A stretch of 64,000 nucleotides of DNA from Epiperipatus broadwayi. Its lineage: Eukaryota; Onychophora; Udeonychophora; Euonychophora; Peripatidae. The translations under genes and the position numbers were made by a program. The stretch lies in contig JAQFVV010006274.1 of the NCBI GenBank assembly GCA_028023455.1, positions 3,532,001 through 3,596,000 of the forward strand, given 5' to 3'. Positions 24,214-34,869 of this stretch are shown piece after piece; within the stretch, counting starts at the first letter, position 1, and each line of letters opens with the position of its first letter. The notes beneath the pieces were generated by a model that saw only the letters and a list, made by a program, of their open reading frames with translations, ran no database searches and was not told the origin of the DNA.

Positions 24214-25499
24214 TTGTGTCTCAAATAATATATATATATATATATAACAATAAAGCAAATATAATGGTAATTAACTATTATATACAATCTTTCAATCAAT
24301 TACTTTCTTGTTTAATTCTTTACAAACGAAAGTACTTGATTGAAAGACTATATAATAATTAATGATTGTGATATTTATTAGTTTAATTATTACAATAGTT
24401 TTTAATTAACGAACACTTAATTTGTATTGTATATGTGTGTGTTTCTGTAAGTAAATGAGGAAATATAAAAATCCTCTGAATTTTGAAATTATTAAATATT
24501 AGCTATTTTTCCGTGTTTGAAATATTGAATGATGATTTTCAGTAAACTTTTCTTCAGATAATAGTTTAAATTGGGATTTAGTTAGGTATCAAAATAGCCA
24601 AATTTTGTAACTGACTCGACTATTCTTTCTGCCTTTGTCTATAAAAAAATAAATTTTTAGACTTGAATATACTTCAACTTTACAAACAATTGTACAAAAA
24701 AAAGTTAATTACACGCACTTAGAAAATTTAATAAACACAATCAATTAAGTTTTTCATTTCACAAAACTTTTCTTCTAATAACAAATTTTAGTAATTAAAA
24801 ATTTATCTAACAAAAAATGTTTCAAAATAAATTAAAAGAATGTTAATATATTCTTTCTCTTTAAATTGACAAAAAGTAATCTATTAGCATTTATTTAACA
24901 ACCAGTAATTAAAAAAGGAAATGTTTTTTTTTTTTTTTACATTCATTTAAATAAATAAAAATATAAATTATTCTCCTATCTAAATGCAATATTTTAAAAG
25001 TTTACTTAATTTGACTATTTGTTATCATATACATGTTATATTTTTTGAAGATAACTTAAATTTAGTATTATCAATAAATAATATTACATGCTATAGGGCA
25101 ACAACAGTTTTTAATGTTACAATTGCATCTTTCACCACAGCCCAAAGTAATTCTATGTAAAATAGGGGTTTAAACCATAAATCATTGTTTGTTTATCCTT
25201 AAGAAAAATAAAATTTAATATCAAAGGGATGAGCATGATAAATCACTCTGAGAGATTAGCACAGCTAACTATAACTTAACCAGTATTACCCAAAAGTAAT
25301 AATAATTTATCATGAATGATTTAGCCTTCAAAAATAAATCAACAGTCAATCTTGTGACTGGATATGAAATGGGTCTATTGTAAATCAGGCTAACTATTGA
25401 GCCTTTGCCAGCTTGGGGTATTTATTTAAATATAATTTGGATGTCATCAGAATACATAATAATCAAAAACAATAATACTGGGATATTAAAACATCCTGT
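24214..25499. other. AT-rich noncoding DNA
   Basis: No gene was recognised. Around 25100-25480 sequence complexity rises; this may hold the noncoding 3' portion of the hAT element whose coding remains begin at 25500. Confidence 0.45.
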
Positions 25500-26160
25500 T
25501 CATCATAAATTTAAATTCTAATAGAGAACCGCATGTTTACTCACTGTGGGGAATTCATCATTGCTTATGTGACATTTATAGAATTCATATGGGGTGAAAT
25601 TGTTGCACTTAGCTTTAAGCTCATCATCATTTTTGCAGCTGAATGATTTCAAGTTGCAGGTTATCAAGCATATCAGCTTGATTCCACATCGAATTGTGTA
25701 GCAAACATATTCAATTTTATTTGTTTACTGTTAACATCCTTGAATCTATCATTAAACACCTCAATTAGTTCTGCATATTTGCCAGTATGTTCAATTGTTT
25801 TACAAGAACTCTGTTTTTCCAGAGTGAGGGAGTGCATTATATTATTCTTTTCAAGTTGTATTTTCTACAGCCTTAATTTTGCTTCACATGATCATGGAGC
25901 TGAGAAACTGGTTGTGATCCTGCAATTTGATATTCAGCTCTGAGAGGTATTTAATAATGTTTACTATAAATGCTAAATCACATAACTACTTGTTACCATC
26001 AAGTTTCCTGTCAGGTTTTCCCTTCATCTCTATGAATTGTTTGACTTTATTCTACAGTTTATAAAACCTCATAAACATGTTCCCATGACTCAATCACCAC
26101 CTGGATAAATTAAGGTCATTATACATATACAATATGGTCAAATATCCAATGTAAAAATTT
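25500..26160 (-). pseudogene. GTF2IRD2-like hAT transposase, C-terminal half
   Basis: Minus-strand pieces, in order from 26160 downward: NLSRW (family RWLSRGKVL), KVKQFIEMKGKPDRKL, LCDLAFIVNIIKYLSELNIK, LQDHNQ, then TGKYAELIEVFNDRF, and finally NDDELKAKCNNF with EFYKCHISNDEFPTVSKHA. These match, in order, the hAT-derived part of GTF2IRD2/ZBED5-like proteins, ending just before the usual FGSTYxCEQxFS motif, which I could not read. The piece picks up where the minus-strand fragment at 32787-33650 stops. The Gypsy element and a MITE lie between them. Frames are broken by indels, so it is inactive. Confidence 0.8.
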
Positions 26161-26186
26161 ATCTGTTCACAATGTTATCATACATA

Positions 26187-27480
26187 TTGTACCGTTCATC
26201 GGTATCTTAGGGTTTATGCGATTTATATGTTTTGTATTCGGTGACCAAATTATTTTCGATTTGCTATTTCCCTCATTCAAATTTGTCAAGTAATTTTATT
26301 GCGCACAATTATTTTTCCTGGTCACACAACCTGCTTAATGTCACTAAACTTGAATAATAGTTAAGGACTGAACCAGCTTTTAATTAATAAAAGACTCCAG
26401 AATTCTATACATGAATCTACTGACCTATCTTTATTAGTTACTATTATAACATTATTTGCTACACCCAGAGGGTTATATTTTCTAATACAGCATCAGAATT
26501 TTTTTTTGGTAAAGTAATAATTGTTGAATTAAATAATTTTATCCTATTAATAACAAATTGAAATAGACAACAATGTAAGTTATATTCTTATGATTTACTA
26601 ATTATGATTATTTTAAAAATTAAACAGTGAGTAACTATAAAAAAAACCAGATAAATTTAAATAGCTATTAAACACTTGTTTTCTAAGATTCAGATTTTCC
26701 TCAGGCTGATTCAACACCACATTTGCTATTTTTATAGTTCAAGGAAAGTGATCACTTAAAGTTTCTTACAAGTAAGTTTAATTCTTCATGTAAAGTACAG
26801 TGTAGATTGCCATTCATGGGTTTGTTAGCCCTGAGAGAGGGATCCATTGTGCACTCATCTTATAGCTAATAGGTAGTCCAGGATTCAATGTTTTAGGTAG
26901 GCAGTGGCTTCACTCATGGCATTATTACGATTTCTGGAAGGAAACACTGGCAAACGAACTCTTCTCTGCTTACACATATTCCAATGACTCAGTCCATTGG
27001 TGAGTAGTTTAGTGCATTTTGTATGACCTCATAGATAAAACTAATTTATATCAAATGGCTATTTCAGGTCACATATAACACCAGGCAAAAGAAGATCTCA
27101 GACCATGATGCACAATGTATTTTCTTTTTTATACTCACTGATTTTTTTATCTATCACACACATCCTGTTGACACCTGTTTACTTTGAGAAAATTAATTTT
27201 TTTTTGTTTCAAAATCCCCCCCCCCCCTTTGGTCCCATCTTTAATTATGGTGGAAGAATTTGTTTTTTTATCTTAGGGGAAAAATTCAAGTAACATTTTG
27301 TTATTCTTTTTATAACTTTTTAATTTCTTTAACCTAAAAAATATGTATATATATAACCTATATCATCAAAAAAAAAAATACAATCACATATTTAAAAAGA
27401 AAAATATTTTGTTTTTGGTTATTTGGTAATTTAAAATTTTAGATTATCAATGAAACTTGTGCCAAAACAAGTACAGTACA
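26187..27480 (-). repeat. Gypsy 3' long terminal repeat
   Basis: About 1.29 kb that aligns in the same orientation with 31178-32391. Shared words include CTTAGGGTTTAT, CTGGTCACACAA, CTTGAATAATAGTT, GGGATCCATTGTGCACTC and CACATATAACACCAGG. It runs from TGTACCG to CAGTACA, so it has TG/CA ends. On the minus strand this is the downstream LTR of the pol remains at 28164-30878. It has about 100 bp (near 26650-26760) that the other LTR lacks, and a run of 11 Cs near 27218. Confidence 0.88.
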
Positions 27481-27727
27481 ATACCTCCGCGGTCAACAAT
27501 AAAAATAAAATAGAATGTTTAACCTTGTTTTATTCTTAATAATCTTTAACTTCTCAGTTAATCATAATAAGAATTTGGTAATTTAAAATTCTAGATTATC
27601 AATGGAACTTGTACCAAAACAAGTACAGTACAATACCTCCACAGTCGACAACAAAAATAAAATGGGATGTTTAACTTTGTTTTATTCTTAATAATCTTTA
27701 AATTCTCAGTTAATCATAATAATACTG
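27423..27727. repeat. Tandem duplication of the LTR end plus polypurine tract
   Basis: A 152-bp unit starting TTGGTAATTTAAAATT occurs at 27423 and again at 27575. Each copy contains the LTR edge (GTACAGTACAATACCTCC) and about 90 bp beyond it. On the minus strand GGAGGTAT directly before TGTACTGT is a plausible polypurine tract, present twice (GCGGAGGTAT and GTGGAGGTAT). This could come from repeated plus-strand priming or from a later tandem duplication. Confidence 0.8.
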
Positions 27728-28163
27728 AATTACCATCTAGTTCTATCTAATATTGTACATCCGAGGTTTTCATGGTTCAAATCTGATCATTTATTCTTCA
27801 AGGCTATCTGTTTGGATAACTTGATCTATATATAAGGCCTTAATGTCTTTACATTGTATGTCCCCTTCTCTCCCTTTTCATTTGCAAGAATAAATGCATT
27901 AGACCATTCTCTCTAACTATTCGATATAGTCCCTCAAACAAATTCCAAAACTTCTTACGGATACTCTTCTCTGTTTGGCTAACTGGGTTTACTCTAACCC
28001 ATACTTTGTCCCCTTTTCTGAAATACAGCTTTTGGACTCTTCCTGTCTGTTCTTTTAGTGGCTGTGTGCCTTATGCTCAATGTTGCCTTCCTCTGATCTA
28101 TCTCCTTATTGATACATTTGGGGATAACTGTAACTTGGCTTTGTACAATCTCAGCATGGGTTG

Positions 28164-29022
28164 TCAGAGTTGTAGTCGAATAAGTCCAAAACCTGTAGAC
28201 TCATTCTCTATCCAGTTGATGCCATTCACCACCTGCGGCAACTGTTTCACCCACTCCCTGTAGTTCGATGATGTGTACATTCTGAAAAGCTGTCCCAGTT
28301 CTCTCATCACCCATTCGCATGGGTTTGACTGAAGATTATGAATAGATGACATTATGGACTGTATTTTCATTCTCTCTATCCACTCCCTCTAGTCATTATG
28401 AAAGAAAGTCCCATAGTCATATAAAACCATCCTTGGTTTATGTACTTTAGGGAAATTTTGCCTCTAATATTTATATGGTGTTGTTTGCATTAGCCTGCGA
28501 CATGGGCTATGCAGATACCATTTTGAAAAAAAGTTTTAAACTACTAATACATATCTCATCTTTTGGAACACAGGTAGTGGCTCGTAAAAATCAATAATTA
28601 CCAGGTCTTTGGGTTTCTCATGGATTATGGAGTTCAATATATCTGCATACGATCTGTTGGCAGCTTTCATCTTCTGGCACACTTCATACTCTTTTAACAT
28701 GTTAGCTATCCGATACTGCATATCATGGTAACCAGTAAAACCACATTTTCAATAAATTTTTCTACTTTGCAAACTCTATAGTGCCCCTATAGACAGTGGA
28801 AATACATAGTTAACTTATCTCATAAGCCTGAGGCACTATCATTCTCCATGTTCCCTCCTTAATATCTGTTAAGTACCACAACACCCCTCTCAAGTGATAC
28901 CTTCTCCCATTTTTTTCAGAGGAACTTTTTCTTGATCTATATTTACTTTCTATTCTCTCTGAACTGTGGTATCTGGAGTCTTGTTTCTGTTTTATCACCC
29001 AAGAGTCTAAATTTGTCTTCAA
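28164..29022 (-). pseudogene. Gypsy integrase region, decayed
   Basis: The minus strand carries three overlapping integrase blocks. At 28810-29022, GVLWYLTDIKEGTWRMIVP is the segment just upstream of the zinc-binding domain. At 28536-28721, YEVCQKMKAANR is the C-x-x-C half of the HHCC zinc finger, followed by PKDLVIIDFYEPLPV, which holds the first catalytic Asp. At 28164-28370, NPCEWVMRELGQLFRMYTSS and then GINWIENESTGF form the late core segment common in insect Gypsy elements, including the region of the catalytic Glu. Stops and frameshifts separate the blocks, so no full integrase is encoded. In an active element it would insert the DNA copy into the genome. Confidence 0.88.
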
Positions 29023-29574
29023 CGGATATATCTACTTCCATGCTTCCATTTGCAAATGGCTAGCGAACTCTGTACCCAGATTGCAACTGCCACCACATTT
29101 TCTGCTCCCTTATAATATTGTATAGAATAATTAAATTCTTGAAGAAAAAGGCTCCAATGAATTAACCTACTATTGGTCAGATAGTTGTGGTTAAGGATTT
29201 TCAGTCTTTTGTTATCGGTTTTGATTATCACTTCTGACCCTATCAGAAATTTCCAAAATCTCTAGAATGCCCACACCACGGCCAACACCTACTCCATTAG
29301 GGTAATTGATTTCTGGTCCCCTTAAGGGTCTGCTATGAATAAAATTATTTGTTGGCTACCATCTTCCTGAGTTTGCATCAGTGCTGCACCCAACCCATAT
29401 CCACTGCTGTCCACTTGTACTATGAAAGGTTTTTTTAAAGTCAGAGTAGACCAACATTATCTGACTCAAAAATTTTTCCTTGGTGTGTTTAAATATGGCT
29501 TCATGATTGTATGTCCATTCCCATGGAGTATTTTGTTCATAGTAGTTGCACCAAAGTTTCCATATCTGTTGCAA
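29019..29574 (-). pseudogene. Gypsy RNase H region, decayed
   Basis: Two minus-strand frames cover this domain. At 29356-29574, TPWEWTYNHEAIFKHTKEK followed by LVYSDFKKTF is the RT-thumb/RNase H junction (TPWxWxxxHxxAFxxxK). GYG is present only as a degenerate trace. At 29019-29231, IIKTDNKRLKILNHNYLTNS, RLIHWSLFLQEFNYSIQYYK and GAENVVA are the conserved TDHKAL-RLxRWxLxLQEFxYxIxYxKGxxNxVAD block. The usual final D of VAD is changed. RNase H would remove the RNA template during reverse transcription. Confidence 0.9.
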
Positions 29575-29639
29575 AGTTACGGTAAAATTTACTATAAAAA
29601 TTATATAGCCCTAGGACTAATCTAACCTGACTTATTGAC

Positions 29640-30300
29640 CTAGGGGCTGTGAATTCCCTAATATCTTGTATTTTATTGGGATGGGGCTTAATTCTCTTTT
29701 CTGCTGATCAAATGTCTTAAAAAAACTATGGCAACTTCTTTTTAAAATTAATTTGAATGCCTTTGTCCTCACATTATTGTAAAAACATTTGGCGATGTCT
29801 TAAATGCTCCATTGGGCTTTTGGATGCAATGATGATGTCATCCATATAAATGATAACCCAACTATTTATTTGCAGAGATAGTACTCTATTCAGACACTTC
29901 AAAAGCACCCTACCCCACTATTCTTTAAACCAAACGGCATTCTGTTAAACTGGTGAGATATGTCATTATATCTGAAAGCCATATACTTGCAGTCAAGTTT
30001 AACGTCGAAAAAAATTTCTTTATCACAGAACCTGTTTAATAATTTGTTTATAGCTGGAGGAACATTCTGATTGGCCAGGTAATCCTATTCAACTGTCTAG
30101 CATCAAAGCATAACTCATCTTTTTATTATTATCACTAACAAGTTGTTATATTGCAATGATCTGTTCATTATAATCCCTTATTCCTCAACTTGTGACAATT
30201 GTTTTTCAACCTCTGTTTTATATTGATGACATACTAGATAAGATCATTCCTGATATAGTATGCCACTGATAATCTTAATTCGGTGTTATACCTCTTAATT
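29640..30300 (-). pseudogene. Gypsy reverse transcriptase region, decayed
   Basis: Read on the minus strand, this part contains DCKYMAFRYNDISHQFNRMP, then FGLKNS, then VIIYMDDIIIASKSPMEHL. The catalytic YMDD is intact at 29837-29848. This is the palm domain of a Gypsy/Ty3-type reverse transcriptase, although the usual residue before MDD in Gypsy is often V or L. Frameshifts before and after break the frame. It sits between the protease upstream and RNase H downstream, the standard Ty3/Gypsy order. Confidence 0.88.
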
Positions 30301-30359
30301 ATCCCCAGCCTATCTGAAAAAATTGTGCTATATCAATGCCGTTTCCCCATTTCCATTTT

Positions 30360-30878
30360 TCATATCTCTGCTTGTGCCTTCTCTGTCTTATGTTGGATAC
30401 TACATACTTTTCTCGTCAGTGTTCTTTCTTTTGATCTAAACTCAACTACTTCTCCTTCACATGTGATATTGCCTTCTTTATAGTTTATCAAGCACTCTTT
30501 TTTGTGCATGAAGTCTGATCTTAATATTACATCATGTATGAGTGCTTTCAATATCAGCAAAACATGTTGGATATCTCTCTTTCCCACCCTTATTCATACC
30601 CTCTCTTGTTACGTCTCTAATTGGGCTTTTTTATTACTGGTCAATGTTACTAAGGTTTTCCTCACTGGCAGAGTTCGAATATCAGGGGCTTGTTGCATCA
30701 TGCATCCATATACAATCTTAGACATGGTTGATATTTGACTACCAGAGTCAAACAATGCAAGCACTTCAATATTATTAATCCATATTGTAGTTTTTGGGCA
30801 TTCTTGGGATGCAAAATTTATTGTCTCCCTATCCCATTCACAAATCAGATTGTCTATTCTTTTCATTTTTATTGCCAT
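30360..30878 (-). pseudogene. Gypsy aspartic protease region, decayed
   Basis: At 30609-30878 the minus strand gives WINNIEVLALFDSGSQISTM. DSG is in the position of the D-[ST]-G active site. At 30360-30587 a second frame continues with LILKALIHDVILRSDFMHKK, matching the DVILGxDFL segment at the end of retropepsins and the linker to RT. A frameshift or short gap separates the two. The protease would process the Gag-Pol polyprotein. Only about 300 bp lie between this region and the upstream LTR, so no Gag is encoded. Confidence 0.85.
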
Positions 30879-30899
30879 GGGCTTACTATTTTTTTTTTT

Positions 30900-31177
30900 T
30901 TTCTTAATTCCATAGCTTCTATTCTATCTCGTATATAACTAGCTTCTATTCTATCTCGTATATAACTAACACATTTGCCATGCCCTTCTCCTTGTTGTTG
31001 CTTTATCTTCTGAGCTACTTTGTTTTCTATCATTTTGCCTACTCTTTTTCCCCTGCCTACATATGCAATTTTTTTTCAGAACATTTATATTTAAAATTTT
31101 ATTCTTTTATAATTCTTACTCTTATCTCATGTTTTGGATCACTATTATGGCTTATATGCATTCACATTGGACGACAT
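30900..31177 (-). other. Gypsy leader, gag missing; possible primer-binding site
   Basis: Between the protease and the 5' LTR only about 280 bp remain, with a short local duplication (AGCTTCTATTCTATCTCGTA twice near 30915-30960). Immediately inside the LTR the minus strand reads TGTCGTCCAATGTGAATG, which could be a decayed tRNA primer-binding site of the TGGCGxCCAACGTG kind. Gag is deleted or was never captured. Confidence 0.5.
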
Positions 31178-32391
31178 TGGACCATCCGTCGATACCTTAG
31201 GGTTTATATAATTTATGTTTTGTATTCAGTGACCAAATTACGTTCGATTTTCTAATTCTGTCATTCGAATGTGTCAAGTAATTTTAATGAGCACTATTTT
31301 TCCTGGTCACACAATCTGCTTAATGTCACTAAACTTGAATAATAGTTGAGGACTGAACCAGCTCTTAATTAATTTGAAAGATGCCAGAATTCTATACAAG
31401 AATCTACTGACCTATCTCCTCTATCTTTATTAGTTACTATTATAACATTATTTGCTACAACCGAAGGGTTGTATTTTTTAATACAGCATCTGCAATTTAT
31501 TTGGTAAAGTAATAATTGTTGAATTAAATAATTTTATCCTATTAATAACAAATTGAAATAGACAACAGTATAACTTATATTCCTATCATTTATTAATTAT
31601 AATTATGATTATTTTAAAAACTAAGCAGAGAAAAATTATATAAAAAAATAAAGTTTCTTACCGGTTAAGTTTAATTGTTCACGTATAGTACAGTATAGAT
31701 TATCATACATGGCTTTGTTAGTCCTGAGAGGGATCCATTGTGCACTCTTCTTACAGCTTATAGGTAGTTTGGGGTTCAAGGTTTAGGTAGCGATGGCTTC
31801 GCTCATGGCTTCAGGAAAGAAGAAAACATTGGCAAACAAACTTCTCTACTCACATATATTCCAATGATTCAGTCCGTTGGTGAGAGTAGCTTGGCACATT
31901 TTATATGACCTCACAGATAAAATTAATTTCTATCAAATGGCTATTTCAAGTCACATATAACACCAGGTAAAAGAAGATGAAGATCTCAGACTCCAACGCA
32001 CAATGTATTTTCTTTTCTATACTTACTGATTTTTAGTCTGCCGCACACATCCTTTTGATACCTGTTAACTTTGACAAAATTTAATTTATTTTTGTTTCAA
32101 AATCTTTTTTTTTTTCCGCTTTGGTTACCATCTTTAATTACGGCAAAAGAATTCTGCGATTTTAACTTTAAGTATTTATAATTGTTTTGTGATAAGAATT
32201 TGGTTTCTCTTCTTTAGGAAAAAATCCAAGCAACATTTTGTTATTCTCTTTATAACTTTTTCATGTTTTTACGTTGTCAAAAAAAAAAATATGATCAGAT
32301 ATTTAAAAAGAAAAATATTTTCTTCTTGAGAATTTGGTAGTTTAAAATTCTAAAATTCCAATGCAACTTGTACCAAAATAAATACAGCACA
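31178..32391 (-). repeat. Gypsy 5' long terminal repeat
   Basis: Direct-repeat partner of 26187-27480, about 1.21 kb, running from TGGACC to CAGCACA. Point differences and small indels along the whole length show the insertion is old. The six bases outside the left LTR (ACATAT) and outside this LTR (ATGTAT) agree at four of six positions, so a mutated target duplication is possible but not firm. Confidence 0.88.
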
Positions 32392-32410
32392 ATGTATACT
32401 TAATATAATT

Positions 32411-32783
32411 ATCTAAATAAGATTGAAACAAAGAACTAATTATGATTATAATAACTTAATTATCAAACCAGCTTTCATCTCTTATTGAGACCTTTTCAAG
32501 ATATAAATTTAATGTATCATATGACCTATTAATTTTCCATTTACTTCACCTGTTGGACATTATTTTCTTTAAACATTATAAATAACATTATTCATATATA
32601 GGTTTATTTGTATAATCTTAATTATATTGTTTAAAGTGATTAATGACCAATAGGTGGAGTAAATGTAATTAATATGTCGTGATGTAAAAACTATATCTTT
32701 AAAAGGTCTCAATGAGAGATAAAACTAGTTTGATAATTAAATAATTTTAATTAATCAGTTCTTTGTTTCAATCTTATTTAGAT
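32411..32783. mobile_element. MITE with terminal inverted repeats of about 100 bp
   Basis: The left end ATCTAAATAAGATTGAAACA is the reverse complement of the right end at 32764-32783. The complementarity continues inward through CAAAGAACT, AATTATCAAAC and CATCTCTTATTGAGACCTTTT for about 100 bp with mismatches. The roughly 170-bp centre is A/T-rich with no frame. It interrupts the hAT coding remains immediately after SEYSDL. The family and target duplication were not determined. Confidence 0.82.
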
Positions 32784-32786
32784 TCA

Positions 32787-33650
32787 TTATAGATCACTGT
32801 ATTCAGAATCAAGATCATTCAGTTACTCCTTAAACTGGCAACTGTTAAATTCTTTGCTTTTGATAAAATGTATGCATGACCCTACTGCTGATATTACTTT
32901 GTTGAACTGCATTGACTGTGCACAGTGACTCTGGGTACACAAAAGCATTGGCATATAATTAAATCTTTTCTTTTTGACAAAGACAATTTTTTTTCTTTGC
33001 GAGCCAGCCATGGCTATAACCATTTAACTTTTCAAATGTTACTTCAAATTTTTTCAAATAAGTTTTCACTTGTTGTGGTGCCATGCATGGCTTTCAGTGA
33101 CAGAAATTCCTCTTGCATGACAAACTTTGCTGTTATCCCTTGAACAAAAATGGCCAATTGAACAGTACTTGTTATATCTGTTGTCTCATCACAAGCCAGA
33201 GAGAAAAATTGGAAATCTTATATATAATCTGTCGGTGTTTTCTCAAACTTTTTCACTAAATCAGTAATTGATCTGAGAAGGTTCTCGAGACAAACTAACA
33301 CTCTAAAACAAGTTTACTTTATCTAGTGTTAATAATTCTGCAGCAGACACCATGAATTCTTTTACAAATCTTTCTTTCTATATGAAGCCTTAGCTTGTTT
33401 ACCATTAACTTGCTGGCTACATAACTCATCTGAATATCTCTGTCTTATTGAGGGCCCAGTGAAATCAGCTTGTTATGATTCCAAATTCCACTGAACCAAA
33501 ATTGATTTTTATTTAGATGTATTTGGTTTAACATATTTTGGGTTGTAATGACACTCTAGATTGGCATTTTTCATTATTGCTAATGCATTGCCACAAACTA
33601 GGCACATAGGTTTGCCTTTAATTTCGACTAAAAGGAAATTATTTCATTTT
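32787..33650 (-). pseudogene. GTF2IRD2-like hAT transposase, N-terminal half
   Basis: From 33650 downward the minus strand gives VEIKGKPMCLVCGNALAIMK with a following H, a BED-type zinc finger with C-x-x-C. Next comes DFQFFSLACDETTDIT (33160-33225), the DES/DET catalytic-type motif of hAT-derived proteins. GITAKFVMQEEFLSLKAMHG follows, then TTTSENLFEKICSN, and NYMPMLLCTQSHCAQSMQFN (family HCIxHQxxLCA). It ends with HFIKSKEFNSCQF and LNDLDSEYSDL. These match GTF2IRD2/ZBED5-like proteins in order. The gene resumes at 26160 beyond the MITE and the Gypsy element. Frameshifts show it had probably decayed. In vertebrates such genes are domesticated; here it is more likely a transposon or its relic. 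Confidence 0.85.
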
Positions 33651-33789
33651 TCTTGAGAAAGCTAACACTACATAACATTTTTCTTTATAGTTGCCTTTAA
33701 TGGGATTTAACAATACTTAAGTTTTATTATCTATTGATCAGAAAATAATTATTCAAATTTGCAACAATTTCAAAATAATATTTTTGAAG

Positions 33790-34215
33790 TGTGTCATCAG
33801 TGATGATATTTTGCTTTGTCATTGTGATTGTCAATGATGAGATTATTTGTTTTATTGTTGCTATTTATGGAATGTAGCACCACTTCAGATTTAATAAAAA
33901 TAGTCACCAGAGATGAGATTTTGCTTTGTATTCACAATTTGTAGGGTGTTATATGACTTAAATTTCAATAGCTATTCATTATGTGTAAACCAGCAATGAG
34001 ATTATTTTGCTTTATCTTGGTAATCATCAATGAAGATATTATTTTGCTTTGTAGTCATCATTTGTAGAATGTCACACCACTTAAGATTTAATAACTGTCC
34101 AGTGTATATCCCCAGACTAGATTATTTTTTTTGTAGAATATTACATAATTTTAGGTTTTAATGACCATCCAGTTTGTGTAGCCAGCAACAAGATTATTTT
34201 ACTTTGCCTAACCCT
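33790..34215. repeat. Degenerate tandem repeats of roughly 110-130 bp
   Basis: The phrases GATGAGATTTTGCTTTGT, GTAGAATGTCACACCACTT and CAGCAATGAGATTATTTTGC recur several times in the same orientation, with variable gaps. The array lies just upstream of the hAT reading frame and may be its subterminal region. It is strongly diverged. Confidence 0.7.
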
Positions 34216-34865
34216 GCATTCTGAATTTGGATCTTATTCCACATTTTAACATAGACTTTTAATGTCTTTTCCATGTCCTGTATCATGTTCTATAATTTTT
34301 TGTTGCTATAAAAAAAAGCTACTAGATTTGTTGAATTTCAAAGTTCTACCTGGGGTTATCTTGGCAGGCTGAGTAAAATGACTTTGCAGGCCATATAAGT
34401 TCCAGGGTTGGAAATCTCTGTTGTAGGTTATAGGACTGGAGTGCCTCAATAGCCATATATCAGCAATAATTCTTCATTGTAATTACATTTCTTTTTTAAT
34501 CTGTTTTAAATTCAAACCACTCTTCCATAAAAACATGTTAAATATTAGAAATTTAATTCAAACCCCACAGTAGCTCTTTAATCACATGAACAATAAAAAG
34601 TAATTGTGCTAAAATTTCTCACATTTTTCTGAACCAGATTTTTTTTTATTGAAAACAGTGTTGAAAGGAAATTATCAGTTAATCTTCTTATTTATAAATT
34701 ATTTGTTTTAAAAATATTGACAAATTACTTTAACTGATATTTTATCTATTCCTCGTATCTTCCAATTTTATCTCATATAATTCTTTTTAAAACTTCTCTG
34801 CATAATTTCACAATCTACTTCATTCTTATCTATTTTGACTTTTTTTAAAAAATTAATATTAGGTG
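34216..34865. other. Probable hAT 5' terminal region and AT-rich DNA
   Basis: GCAGGCTGAGTAAAATGACT and TTTGCAGGCCATATAAGTTC near 34365-34400 resemble the terminal noncoding parts of ZBED-type hAT elements. I could not define the terminal inverted repeat. The rest is A/T-rich with no gene. Confidence 0.35.
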
Positions 34866-34869
34866 AAGC

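Larger units (their letters stand above)
26187..32391 (-). mobile_element. Gypsy (Ty3-like) LTR retrotransposon, gag-less
   Basis: About 6.2 kb bounded by direct LTRs, with minus-strand order protease, reverse transcriptase, RNase H, integrase, polypurine tract, 3' LTR. No gag or env is present. The element sits inside a hAT transposase gene on the same strand (32787-33650 and 25500-26160). The integrase wording is typical of insect Gypsy elements. It is inactive because of multiple frameshifts. If mobilised at all it would have needed Gag from another copy. Confidence 0.88.

Noticed and set aside
24228-24247. (TA)n as a regulatory element
   Set aside because: Many similar runs occur all over the window, so it is ordinary microsatellite sequence.
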